From contig JAQUAR010000015.1 in assembly GCA_028687155.1 (NCBI GenBank), positions 1 to 13,427 on the forward strand: a DNA stretch of 13,427 nucleotides, written 5' to 3'. Positions 6,300 to 13,427 of the stretch are shown here, one piece after another. Under the pieces are notes generated by a model. That model worked only from the letters and a program-made list of their open reading frames with translations. It did not search any database and was not told the origin of the DNA. Every line of letters begins with the position of its first letter. Position 1 is the stretch's first letter. Source of the DNA: Methylacidiphilaceae bacterium (GTDB taxonomy: Bacteria; Verrucomicrobiota; Verrucomicrobiia; Methylacidiphilales; Methylacidiphilaceae). The position numbers were made by a program, and so were the translations under genes.

Positions 6300-8072
6300 C
6301 TACCGCGGCAGGAAGATCACCTCGACCCGCTCGCCGACCTCGACGCACTCCGATTCCTCGGGCAAGAGTGCGAGGAGCTCGGCGGAGGCAGCCGGAAGCA
6401 GCCCTGCTCCATCCGTGCGACTCACCGGGTGAAATGCGGGTTCTCCCCTCGGTCCGACGACCAGCCGGCACGCCTGATACTCGGTTCGGCCCGCGCGCTT
6501 ATGAATCCGGGAAAGGGCCGGCAGCCGCATCCGCTCTCGCGACGGCGACTCCCCCATGCGACGTCGTAGGAGGGGCCCAATCAGGTCGTAGAAGAGCACG
6601 AAGACCGCAGCGGGGGTCCCCGGAAGCCCGAAGAGCGGTCTCCCCCGCCAACGGGCAAAGAGAAAAGGACGGCCCGGCTTGACCGCGATCTGCCGAAAGA
6701 CGATGGCATTCCGCTGCGCCAGCAGCTTGCCGACGTAATCGCCTTCGCCCACGGAGACCCCACCGGTAGTCACCAGCAGATCGACCTTCTCCGCGAGCCG
6801 ATCGAGCTTCTCCTCGAGCAACTCTGGATCGTCATCGACGATTCCGGCGTCGACCAGATCGACCCCGAGCTCCGCAAGAGCGGCCGAAAGAAAGACCCGA
6901 TTACTGTCGTAGACCTCCCCGGGGCCGATGGGCTCCCCGAGCGGTCGCAACTCCTTCCCCGTGCAGAGCAGCCCGACCCGAAGCCTGGGGCGCACCGGGA
7001 GCTTTTCCCGACCGATGGCAGAGAGCAGCGCCAGCGTCCGGGCGCCGATCCTCGTTCCCGCGGACAGAACTCCCTGGCCCTGAGCGAGACTCTCCGCTTT
7101 GAGCCGAACGTTCTCGCCGGCGCAGCGCCCTCCGGGCAAAAAGACCTTCTCTCCCTGGAGGACCACCTCCTCTTGCGGAATCACGAGGTCGGTCCCCTCC
7201 GGCAGAAGGGCGCCCGTGAAGATCCGCACGCAGCTCCCTTCCGATGGAGAACCAAAAAAGGGAGATCCTGCGGCGGAAGTGCCGGCGAGGGAGACCCCCC
7301 GGCCCTGCGCCCCCAGATGAGCCGCGCTTACCGCATAGCCGTCCATCGCCGCCGTCGGCGCGGCGGGAAGATCGACGGGAGAAGCCAGGTCTGTCGCCAG
7401 GATGCGTCCCACGCTTTGCGATAGACCGACCTCCTCCGCAGCCTCCAGATTCTCCGGAGCCATCGCCTCCCAAAGAATCCTCCGCGCTTCCTGGAGCGGG
7501 AGCGGGCCGCTCGCGCGAGGGAACGACCCGTTACCGCCTCCTTGGGAACGAGCGGCCAGACCAGTCGCCTGAAGAATCAGAAGAGCGACTCCTTCGGCGT
7601 CGTTCCGATCGAAGGAGAGCGGGCCATCCGGAAGGGAGAGAGCTCCCTCGGAGGCTACGGCCAGAAGATCGGGATCTCTCTCACAAAAACGTTGACCTAA
7701 AGATGGCACAAAAAGCTCGATCTTCGGTATCCCCTCCGCCCGGAACCCTTCGACCAGGAGCAAGTCGATCGGGCTGCGGCCCAAGGAGGCGACAGCTTCC
7801 CAAAGGTCGGGCTCCGCGGGAGGCGCCACCTCCTCGATCCAAGCGCGCCGCGTCGGCGAGAGGAGAAGGACTGGATTCGCCCCCGCCTCCCGCAGGCGCA
7901 TGCTGTCCTTCCCGGCATAATCGATCTCGAACCCCTTATGGGCATGCTTGATCGCGGCGACACGGATCCCCTGGGCGGCAAGGATGCGCACGACCGAACA
8001 GAGAAGGGTCGTCTTGCCTGCACCACTCCTCCCCACGAACGCGACGACGGGAACCGCACTCCGACCGCTCAC
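6300..8072 (-). CDS. mobB-moeA: Fused MobB (MGD biosynthesis adaptor) and MoeA (molybdopterin molybdotransferase)
   Basis: A two-domain protein of 590 residues for molybdenum cofactor synthesis. Residues 8-172 are a MobB GTPase domain with P-loop GRSGAGKTT (14-22), KHAHKGFEID (42-51) and a Walker B-like LLLVEGF (104-110). Residues from about 186 are MoeA, which inserts molybdate into adenylylated molybdopterin: AMDGYAV (242-248), IFTGALLPEGTD (284-295), TGKEL (371-375), TTGGVSVGEGDYV (435-447), KPGRPF (465-470) and GLPGTPAA (482-489, where N is more usual than T). The GTG at 8072 was chosen because it overlaps the mobA stop as GTGA and AAGGAG lies 4 nt upstream. An ATG at 8141 is open but lies inside mobA. 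It is last in the fds operon. Confidence 0.95.
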   Translation of the reverse strand: MSGRSAVPVVAFVGRSGAGKTTLLCSVVRILAAQGIRVAAIKHAHKGFEIDYAGKDSMRLREAGANPVLLLSPTRRAWIEEVAPPAEPDLWEAVASLGRSPIDLLLVEGFRAEGIPKIELFVPSLGQRFCERDPDLLAVASEGALSLPDGPLSFDRNDAEGVALLILQATGLAARSQGGGNGSFPRASGPLPLQEARRILWEAMAPENLEAAEEVGLSQSVGRILATDLASPVDLPAAPTAAMDGYAVSAAHLGAQGRGVSLAGTSAAGSPFFGSPSEGSCVRIFTGALLPEGTDLVIPQEEVVLQGEKVFLPGGRCAGENVRLKAESLAQGQGVLSAGTRIGARTLALLSAIGREKLPVRPRLRVGLLCTGKELRPLGEPIGPGEVYDSNRVFLSAALAELGVDLVDAGIVDDDPELLEEKLDRLAEKVDLLVTTGGVSVGEGDYVGKLLAQRNAIVFRQIAVKPGRPFLFARWRGRPLFGLPGTPAAVFVLFYDLIGPLLRRRMGESPSRERMRLPALSRIHKRAGRTEYQACRLVVGPRGEPAFHPVSRTDGAGLLPAASAELLALLPEESECVEVGERVEVIFLPR

Positions 8073-8704
8073 GGCTCTCCTTGCCCCTTCGCGGCTCTTC
8101 GGCGAATCCGGTCCCAATCGTCCGCGTCGTTCACGCTCCAAAAATCGGCGGGCCGATCCGAAAAATCAACGCCCGTCGCACCGATCTCCCGCAGAAACTC
8201 CTCTACTCTCCTCCCTCCCCGATCCAGGAACTCTCGCAGGAGATCCTCGCACCCGCGCTCGAAGAGCGCGCAGAGGAACTGTCCCCTCACCCCGTCATGG
8301 GCATAGGCACTCTTCCGTTGGCCGGCGACCATCTCGTGGTAGAGGCGCTCGGCGAGATCTACGGGCAAGAACGGCGCATCCCCGGGAACCGTCAAAAGAA
8401 AGGAGAGGGACGGCGGCAGAGCAGCCATGGCCGCTTCCACGCCGGCCAGCGGCCCAAGAAAACCCGTGCGAAGATCGGGAAGAACCGGAAAGCCGCGAGC
8501 CGCGTACTCCTCCCGTTCTCGGTTGGCGCTGATGGCAAGCCAGCCCACCTGAGTCTTCAGCCGCTCGGCGGCATGCTGAAAAAGCGGCTTCCCTTCCAAG
8601 GGAAGCAGGCCCTTCTCGACACCCCCCAAGCGCAGAGCGCGACCGCCGCAGAGGACGATGCCGCCGACCCTCGCCGCGGAGTTCTGCTCTTTTCCGGGAA
8701 GCAA
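8069..8704 (-). CDS. mobA: Molybdenum cofactor guanylyltransferase
   Basis: Transfers GMP from GTP to Mo-molybdopterin, giving the MGD form used by formate dehydrogenase. The nucleotidyltransferase signature GGIVLCGGRALRLGG-VEKGLL spans residues 14-34. FLGPLAGVEAAM is at 82-93, VPGDAPF at 106-112 with the metal-binding D109, and the late asparagine motif is VNDADD at 191-196. The start is uncertain. TTG 8704 was chosen because AGGGAG (8716-8711) lies 6 nt upstream and gives 211 residues, close to the family norm. GTG 8719 is possible, and the only ATG in frame (8881) would overlap fdsD by 118 nt and add a non-conserved tail. The stop overlaps the mobB-moeA start. Confidence 0.93.
   Translation of the reverse strand: MLPGKEQNSAARVGGIVLCGGRALRLGGVEKGLLPLEGKPLFQHAAERLKTQVGWLAISANREREEYAARGFPVLPDLRTGFLGPLAGVEAAMAALPPSLSFLLTVPGDAPFLPVDLAERLYHEMVAGQRKSAYAHDGVRGQFLCALFERGCEDLLREFLDRGGRRVEEFLREIGATGVDFSDRPADFWSVNDADDWDRIRRRAAKGQGEP
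8077..8082 (-). promoter_or_regulatory. Ribosome binding site of mobB-moeA
   Basis: AAGGAG on the minus strand, 4 nt before GTG 8072 and inside the last codons of mobA. It decides the start in favour of GTG over the upstream ATG at 8141. Confidence 0.75.
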
Positions 8705-8710
8705 GCTTGG

Positions 8711-8716
8711 CTCCCT
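8711..8716 (-). promoter_or_regulatory. Ribosome binding site of mobA
   Basis: AGGGAG on the minus strand, 6 nt before TTG 8704. It is the only purine-rich site well spaced to a start codon ahead of the conserved MobA N-terminus. Confidence 0.5.
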
Positions 8717-8763
8717 CACTCGCGACGCATGCGCCGCGCTGGGAGGAAAGATCGCGTCACGAC

Positions 8764-8988
8764 TTACGATCCTGCGGAGGGAGGGAGAAGACGAGACAAT
8801 GCGGCCCGCACCGGCTCCGAGAGCCCCTTCCCGTCCCGTTGGGCATACTCGATCAGCTTTTCGCGCATCGAGGGTGTCCAAAACTTCTTCAGATGCTCGG
8901 CGATTCCCGCCGTCGCCTCTTCCTGCGAGGGTTCACTGCCGAAGAAGTCGCCAATCTGATTGGCCATCCGCACCAGGTCTTCGATCAT
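8764..8988 (-). CDS. fdsD: Formate dehydrogenase delta subunit
   Basis: A small protein of 74 residues matching the FdsD pattern: LVRMANQIGDFF at 5-16, AGIAEHLKKFWTPSMREKL at about 27-45, then a short C-terminal helix SEPVRAALSRLL. In characterised fds operons this subunit associates with the FdsGBA complex; its exact role is poorly known, with assembly or stability likely. The ATG at 8988 is 13 nt after the fdsA stop, with a short purine run (AAAAGGG) upstream, and the conserved part begins immediately, so the longer open frame to 9066 inside fdsA was not used. mobA follows after about 60 nt. The identification rests on both sequence pattern and position. Confidence 0.88.
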   Translation of the reverse strand: MIEDLVRMANQIGDFFGSEPSQEEATAGIAEHLKKFWTPSMREKLIEYAQRDGKGLSEPVRAALSRLLPPSAGS

Positions 8989-9001
8989 CGGGGCCCTTTT
9001 G

Positions 9002-11890
9002 CTATTCTCCGGCGGCCGGCACAATCTCCCGCCGTTTTGCCGCCTTCCCGTTCTCCCGCTCCTCACCCCGCACCGGCTCGAAAACCCGGCTTACCTGCAC
9101 CGCTGTCACCTTGTATTCGGGGCAATTGGTCGCCCAGTCGGAATTCTCGGTCGTCAGCACATTCGTCCGGTTCTCCGGAAAATGGAACGTGGCGTAGACC
9201 GTTCCCGGCGCGACCCGCTCGGTCACCACGCAGTGCATGAGGGCACTCCCCTTGCGGCTCCGCAGTTCGGTCTTGTCTCCGTCGCGAATGCCACGCTCCT
9301 CCGCGTCGCTCGGATGGATCTCCAACAGATCCTCCTTGCTCCAAGTCGAGTTTGCCGTCCGGCGGGTCTGCGTCCCCACATTGTAGTGGAAGAGGATTCG
9401 ACCCGTGGTGAGCAGCAAGGGAAATCGCTCGGAAACCCTTTCCTGGGTCGCCACGTAGCCGGTCAGGGCAAAAAATCCTTTGCCGCGGACAAATTCCTTC
9501 TGGTGCAGGACCAGGGTCCCTTCCGGGGCGTTCTCGTTACACGGCCACTGGATCGAGCCCAGACGCGCGAGCTTCTCGAAGCTGACTCCATGGAAGGTGG
9601 GAGTCAATCGAGCCACCTCGTCCATGATTTCCGAAGCATGGTTGTAATGCATCGGATAACCCATTGCCTGGGCGATCTCTTGCATCACCTCCCACTCCTG
9701 CTTGCCGCAGATAGGCGGCATTACCTGGCGCACCAGCTGGATGCGCCTCTCCGCGTTCGTGAACGTCCCATCCTTTTCGAGGAAGGAGCAGCCTGGGAGG
9801 AAGACATGGGCATACCGCGCGCTCTCGTTGAGGAAAATGTCATGAAGAACGACCAGCTCCATATTCCGCAGTCCCTCGATGACGTGGGACGCATCAGGAT
9901 CAGATTGCACCAGATCCTCCCCGTGCATGTAGAGCCCCTTGAATTCCCCGATCGACGCCGCCGAAAGCATGTTGGTAATCCGAAACCCGGGCTCCGGATC
10001 GATCTCGACCCCCCAGGCCCGCTCGAAGCTTCTGCGCGCCGTCTCGTTGGAGACATGTCGATAGCCGGTCAGCTCATGGGGGAAGGAGCCCATGTCGCAA
10101 GAACCCTGGACATTGTTTTGGCCCCGCAGCGGATTGACCCCCGCTCCCTCCACGCCGACGTTGCCGGTCAGCATGCCCAGATTCGCCAGACACATCACGG
10201 CCGTCGATCCCTGCGAATGCTCCGTCACCCCGAGCCCGTAGTAGATCGCGGCAGGCTTGGTCGTTGCATAGAGACGCGCCGCCGCTCGAATGGATTCGGC
10301 GGGGACCCCGGTGACCGGAGCCATCGCCTCCGGAGAATTTTCCGGCCTCAGGACGAACGCACGCCACTTCTCATAGGCCGACAAGTCGCACCGGGCCTCG
10401 ACGTACTCCCGGTTCTCGAGCTTCTCCTCCAGGATCACATGGGCGAGAGCATTGAGAAGGGCGACGTTGGTTCCCGGCCGCAACGGAAGATAGAGGTCCG
10501 CCTGGATATGTGGGTTGCGGACCAAGTCGATCCGGCGCGGATCGGCGACGATCAGCTTTGCACCCGCCCGCAGCCGCTGCTTCATGCGGGAGCCAAAGAC
10601 CGGGTGCCCGTCGGTCGGGTTCGCTCCCACGACGAAGATCAGGTTCGCCTGGTCGACCGAGTCGAACGGGTTGGTCCCAGCCGATTCTCCAAAAGCCTTC
10701 TTGAGCCCGTAGCCGGTGGGCGAATGGCAGACCCGGGCGCAGGTATCGATGTTGTTGTTGCGGAAGACGGCGCGCACGAGCTTCTGGACGATGTAATCCT
10801 CCTCGTTGGTGCAGCGGGAGGAACTCACCGCTCCGATCGAATAGCGGCCATGTTTCTCGCGAATCCGGAGAAATTCGGAGGCCACGTATTGGATCGCCTC
10901 CTGCCAGCTCACTTCCGTCCACGGCTCCTCGATGTTCTTGCGAAGCATCGGCTTGGTAACCCGATCGCGCGAAGTGGCGTACGACCAGGCAAAGCGTCCT
11001 TTGACACAGGAATGACCGTGGTTCGACAAGCTCTCCTGATTGGGCGTCATCCGAACGACGGTCGCCCCCTTGGTTTCCGCATGGAAGGAGCAGCCAACCC
11101 CGCAATAGGCGCAGGTCGTATCCGTCGATTCGCTAGGCAGGCCGAGATCGATCACCGCCTTCTCCATCAGGGCGGAAGTCGGGCAGGCCAGGACACAGGC
11201 GCCACAGGAGACGCACTCCGAGCTCAGAAACTCCTTCGTGGGTCCCGGCTGGATCAGCGAATCGAATCCGCGGCCCTCGACCGTAAGTGCAAACGTTCCT
11301 TGGATTTCGTCGCAGGCCCGCACGCATCGAGAGCAGACGATGCACTTGGCGGGATCGAAGGTGAAGTAGGGATTGCTCACCTCCTTCGCGGCTTGAAGGT
11401 GGTTCTTCCCCGCATAGCCATAGCGGACTTCTCGTAATCCCACGTCGCCGGCCATGTCCTGGAGCTCGCAATCCCCGTCGGCCGGGCAGGTCAGACAGTC
11501 GAGCGGATGGTCGGAGATATAGAGTTCCATCACTCCCCGGCGGAGCGAGGCTAACCGCTCGGAGAAGGTCTTCACCTTCATTCCCGCCTCGACCAGCGTC
11601 GTGCAGGAAGCGGGAAAGCCTCTCTTTCCCTCGATTTCGACGAGGCAGAGCCGACAGGAGCCGAACGGCTCGAGCGTGTCGGTCGCGCAGAGCTTGGGCA
11701 CGCCCACTCCGGCGAGAGCCGCCGCACGCAAAACTGACGTCCCCTCGGGCACGCGGACCTCTTTCCCGTCGATCAAGACCGTGACTTCCCGAGCCGATTT
11801 GTCTATGCCATGACCGTTACGGCCGCTGCGTCCACCACATTCACCCCCCCGGCTTGGCGTTCCTAAATCCGCATGCTGCTTGCTCCACAT
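9002..11890 (-). CDS. fdsA: NAD-dependent formate dehydrogenase, catalytic alpha subunit
   Basis: Oxidises formate to CO2 at a molybdenum (or tungsten) bis-MGD centre and passes electrons through Fe-S clusters to FdsB. It has 962 residues, normal for FdsA. Order of domains: a plant-type [2Fe-2S] ferredoxin (C68, C79, C82, C96); a NuoG-like His/Cys cluster (H128, C132, C135, C141); two [4Fe-4S] clusters (C183, C186, C189, C193 and C226, C229, C232, C236); then the molybdopterin oxidoreductase part with its own [4Fe-4S] (C260, C263, C267, C295) and lysine K297. The metal ligand is C388, followed by H389 in CARVCHSPTG, so this is a cysteine rather than selenocysteine enzyme. The ATG at 11890 has GGAGGG 7 nt upstream (11903-11898). 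Residues 1-34 are a non-conserved extension. No Tat signal is seen, so the protein is cytoplasmic. Confidence 0.97.
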   Translation of the reverse strand: MWSKQHADLGTPSRGGECGGRSGRNGHGIDKSAREVTVLIDGKEVRVPEGTSVLRAAALAGVGVPKLCATDTLEPFGSCRLCLVEIEGKRGFPASCTTLVEAGMKVKTFSERLASLRRGVMELYISDHPLDCLTCPADGDCELQDMAGDVGLREVRYGYAGKNHLQAAKEVSNPYFTFDPAKCIVCSRCVRACDEIQGTFALTVEGRGFDSLIQPGPTKEFLSSECVSCGACVLACPTSALMEKAVIDLGLPSESTDTTCAYCGVGCSFHAETKGATVVRMTPNQESLSNHGHSCVKGRFAWSYATSRDRVTKPMLRKNIEEPWTEVSWQEAIQYVASEFLRIREKHGRYSIGAVSSSRCTNEEDYIVQKLVRAVFRNNNIDTCARVCHSPTGYGLKKAFGESAGTNPFDSVDQANLIFVVGANPTDGHPVFGSRMKQRLRAGAKLIVADPRRIDLVRNPHIQADLYLPLRPGTNVALLNALAHVILEEKLENREYVEARCDLSAYEKWRAFVLRPENSPEAMAPVTGVPAESIRAAARLYATTKPAAIYYGLGVTEHSQGSTAVMCLANLGMLTGNVGVEGAGVNPLRGQNNVQGSCDMGSFPHELTGYRHVSNETARRSFERAWGVEIDPEPGFRITNMLSAASIGEFKGLYMHGEDLVQSDPDASHVIEGLRNMELVVLHDIFLNESARYAHVFLPGCSFLEKDGTFTNAERRIQLVRQVMPPICGKQEWEVMQEIAQAMGYPMHYNHASEIMDEVARLTPTFHGVSFEKLARLGSIQWPCNENAPEGTLVLHQKEFVRGKGFFALTGYVATQERVSERFPLLLTTGRILFHYNVGTQTRRTANSTWSKEDLLEIHPSDAEERGIRDGDKTELRSRKGSALMHCVVTERVAPGTVYATFHFPENRTNVLTTENSDWATNCPEYKVTAVQVSRVFEPVRGEERENGKAAKRREIVPAAGE

Positions 11891-11897
11891 ATCGCAT

Positions 11898-11903
11898 CCC
11901 TCC
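11898..11903 (-). promoter_or_regulatory. Ribosome binding site of fdsA
   Basis: GGAGGG on the minus strand, 7 nt before ATG 11890, within the 53-nt fdsB-fdsA gap. It decides the start against the frame that stays open to 12184 inside fdsB. Confidence 0.7.
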
Positions 11904-11943
11904 GACGTCGCCCTCTGTTGTTCCTCTTTCCCCTCTGCTCCTT

Positions 11944-13427
11944 TTACATCTTTTGGAGCAACGGTTCCACTTCCTCCTTCGCATATCCAAAATCTTCGGG
12001 GAAATGTCGCAACCCGCTCAATACGGGAAAGGGAGTCATGCCTCCCAAGCCGCAGAGCGAGGCGTTGATCATCACATCGCAAAGATCGACCAGAAGTTGG
12101 ATCGATCCGGGAGCCTTTTTCCCGGAAAGGATCTTGTCCATCAACTCCATGCCACGCGTCGAGCCGATCCGGCAAGGCGTGCACTTCCCGCAGGACTCCT
12201 CGGCACAGAACTCCATCGCGTACCGGGCCATCTCACCCAGGTTCACGCTGTCGTCGAAGGCGACGATTCCTCCGTGGCCGACAATTCCCCGGACCTTGGC
12301 GAGTTCTTCGTAATCCAGGGTTACGTGAAAAAGCGATGACGGGAGATAGGGTCCCAAGGGTCCACCAATCTGAATCGCCTTGAGCGGGCGGCCGCTCGCC
12401 GTGCCGCCGCCATATTCGAACAGCAGCTCCTCGAGCGTGATCCCAAAGGGCACTTCCACGAGGCCGGGCCTGCGCAGGTTGCCCGAGAGCTGCACCGGCA
12501 AGGTTCCCTTCGAGCGCCCCACCCCGAGCTGCGCATAAGCTTCCGCACCATCGGCCAAGATCCCCGGAACCGAGGCGAGTGTGATCACGTTGTTGACCAC
12601 GGTCGGCTTTTGCCAGAGGCCGTGGACGGCGGGCAGCGGGGGCCGCGGCCGGATCATCCCCCTCTTTCCCTCCAGGCTTTCCAAGAGGGAGGTCTCTTCC
12701 CCACAGACATAGGCGCCCGCCCCCACGTAAAGATTCAGGAAAAACGATTTTCCGCTTCCCAGGATATCCTTCCCCAGGATTCCGCCCGCCCTGGCTCTTT
12801 CGAGCGCTTCCTCAAAAATCCGGCGAGCCAGGGGATATTCCGACCGGAGATAGACATACCCCTCGGTCGCACCCACCGCCAGACCCGCGATGATCATCCC
12901 TTCGATCAAAAGAAAGGGATCCCCTTCGATCACCATCCGATCCGAAAACGTGCCTGAGTCTCCCTCGTCGGCGTTGCAGACGATGTACTTCTGATCGTCC
13001 ACTGCCTGGAGGGTCGTCTTCCACTTGATTCCCGTGGGAAATCCCGCCCCGCCCCTGCCCCGCAATCCGGACTTGGTCACCTCCTCCACGATCTGCTGCG
13101 AAGAGAGGGTCAAGGCTCGAGCAAGGCCGGCCAATCCGCCCTCCTTCCGATACTCGTCGAGGGAGAGAGGGTCGTTTTTCCCGATCCGGCGAAAGACGAG
13201 CCGCTTCTGCCGGCGCAGATAGGGGATCTCTTCGGGGTTGCCCTGTCGGGCTGGATGCTCCTTTCCTTCCAGGAAGTTCTGGTCGAAGAGGCTTTCCACC
13301 TCCTCTTCGGAGACCGGTCCGTAGGCTACCCGTTCCCCATTCCTCTCCACCTCCACGAGCGGTTCGAGCCAATAGAGTCCCCGGGAGCCATTCCGTATCA
13401 GATCCAGGGGAACGCCTCTTCTCCCCG
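11944..13427 (-). CDS. fdsB: NAD-dependent formate dehydrogenase, beta subunit (5' end outside window)
   Basis: The diaphorase subunit, homologous to NuoF of complex I, which passes electrons from FdsA to NAD+ through FMN and a [4Fe-4S] cluster. The frame stays open to the window edge, and the residues before the GTG at 13356 (VPLDLIRNGSRGLYWLEPL) look like authentic FdsB sequence, so the true start lies beyond 13427. Visible motifs are GLRGRGGAGFPTG (about 13068-13030, FMN/NAD site), CNADEGDSGTF, GAGAYVCGEETSLLESLEG, and the cluster cysteines in SCGKCTPC (12192-12172) plus a fourth in ASLCGLG (near 12054). fdsA follows after 53 nt. The gamma subunit fdsG would be expected just outside the window. 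Confidence 0.96.
   Translation of the reverse strand, partial: GRRGVPLDLIRNGSRGLYWLEPLVEVERNGERVAYGPVSEEEVESLFDQNFLEGKEHPARQGNPEEIPYLRRQKRLVFRRIGKNDPLSLDEYRKEGGLAGLARALTLSSQQIVEEVTKSGLRGRGGAGFPTGIKWKTTLQAVDDQKYIVCNADEGDSGTFSDRMVIEGDPFLLIEGMIIAGLAVGATEGYVYLRSEYPLARRIFEEALERARAGGILGKDILGSGKSFFLNLYVGAGAYVCGEETSLLESLEGKRGMIRPRPPLPAVHGLWQKPTVVNNVITLASVPGILADGAEAYAQLGVGRSKGTLPVQLSGNLRRPGLVEVPFGITLEELLFEYGGGTASGRPLKAIQIGGPLGPYLPSSLFHVTLDYEELAKVRGIVGHGGIVAFDDSVNLGEMARYAMEFCAEESCGKCTPCRIGSTRGMELMDKILSGKKAPGSIQLLVDLCDVMINASLCGLGGMTPFPVLSGLRHFPEDFGYAKEEVEPLLQKM

Noticed and set aside
8072..8141. ATG start for mobB-moeA at 8141
   Set aside because: It would overlap mobA by 73 nt and add 23 arginine-rich residues; GTG 8072 has AAGGAG at good spacing and a GTGA overlap with the mobA stop.
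8960..11437. An 825-codon open frame on the plus strand, antisense to fdsA
   Set aside because: fdsA is certain from its cofactor motifs. The antisense frame shows no recognisable domain, and long mirror frames are common opposite GC-rich genes with strong third-position bias.
9002..11890. FdsA as the NuoG subunit of complex I
   Set aside because: The C-terminal part retains the formate dehydrogenase active site CARVCH, and the neighbours are fdsB, fdsD and Mo-cofactor genes, not other nuo genes.

Overview
The window is GC-rich (roughly 60% or more by eye), densely coding bacterial DNA in two oppositely oriented gene blocks with a small duplicated gene pair between them. No rRNA, tRNA, CRISPR array, transposase or integrase was seen. 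The gene set (type-II thymidylate kinase, isolated accB, NAD-linked molybdenum formate dehydrogenase of the FdsABD kind, DUF29 pair) fits an aerobic Gram-negative bacterium that oxidises formate, such as a methylotroph, methanotroph or autotroph. An acidophilic verrucomicrobial methanotroph (Methylacidimicrobium-like) is my best guess. It is a hunch from gene content and base composition, not a demonstrated identification.

Plus strand, 1-3463: the tail of an unidentified gene, then cysS, tmk, holB and accB, each overlapping the next by 1-28 nt. This is a tightly coupled housekeeping operon for tRNA charging, dTTP synthesis, replication clamp loading and fatty-acid synthesis. After a gap of 120 nt comes a membrane-anchored alpha/beta hydrolase (3584-4555).

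Plus strand, about 4843-6246: two consecutive copies of a roughly 620-bp unit, each carrying one DUF29 gene plus matching flanks. The two proteins are about 70% identical overall, but the identity is strongly uneven. A 114-nt block near the 3' end differs at only 5 silent positions, while the part just before it is only about 46% identical in protein. This is the most unusual feature of the window.

Minus strand, 13427-6300: a formate dehydrogenase operon read leftwards: fdsB (5' end outside the window), fdsA, fdsD, mobA, then a mobB-moeA fusion. FdsB is the FMN/NAD/Fe-S subunit, FdsA the Fe-S and bis-MGD catalytic subunit with cysteine at the metal-ligand position, and FdsD the small delta subunit. 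MobA and MobB-MoeA insert molybdenum and attach GMP to make the bis-MGD cofactor that FdsA needs, so the operon couples the enzyme to its cofactor supply. The sulfurtransferase fdsC/fdhD, often found between fdsA and fdsD, is absent here.

I found no large new multi-gene system. The DUF29 duplication and the enzyme-plus-cofactor arrangement are the points most worth following.
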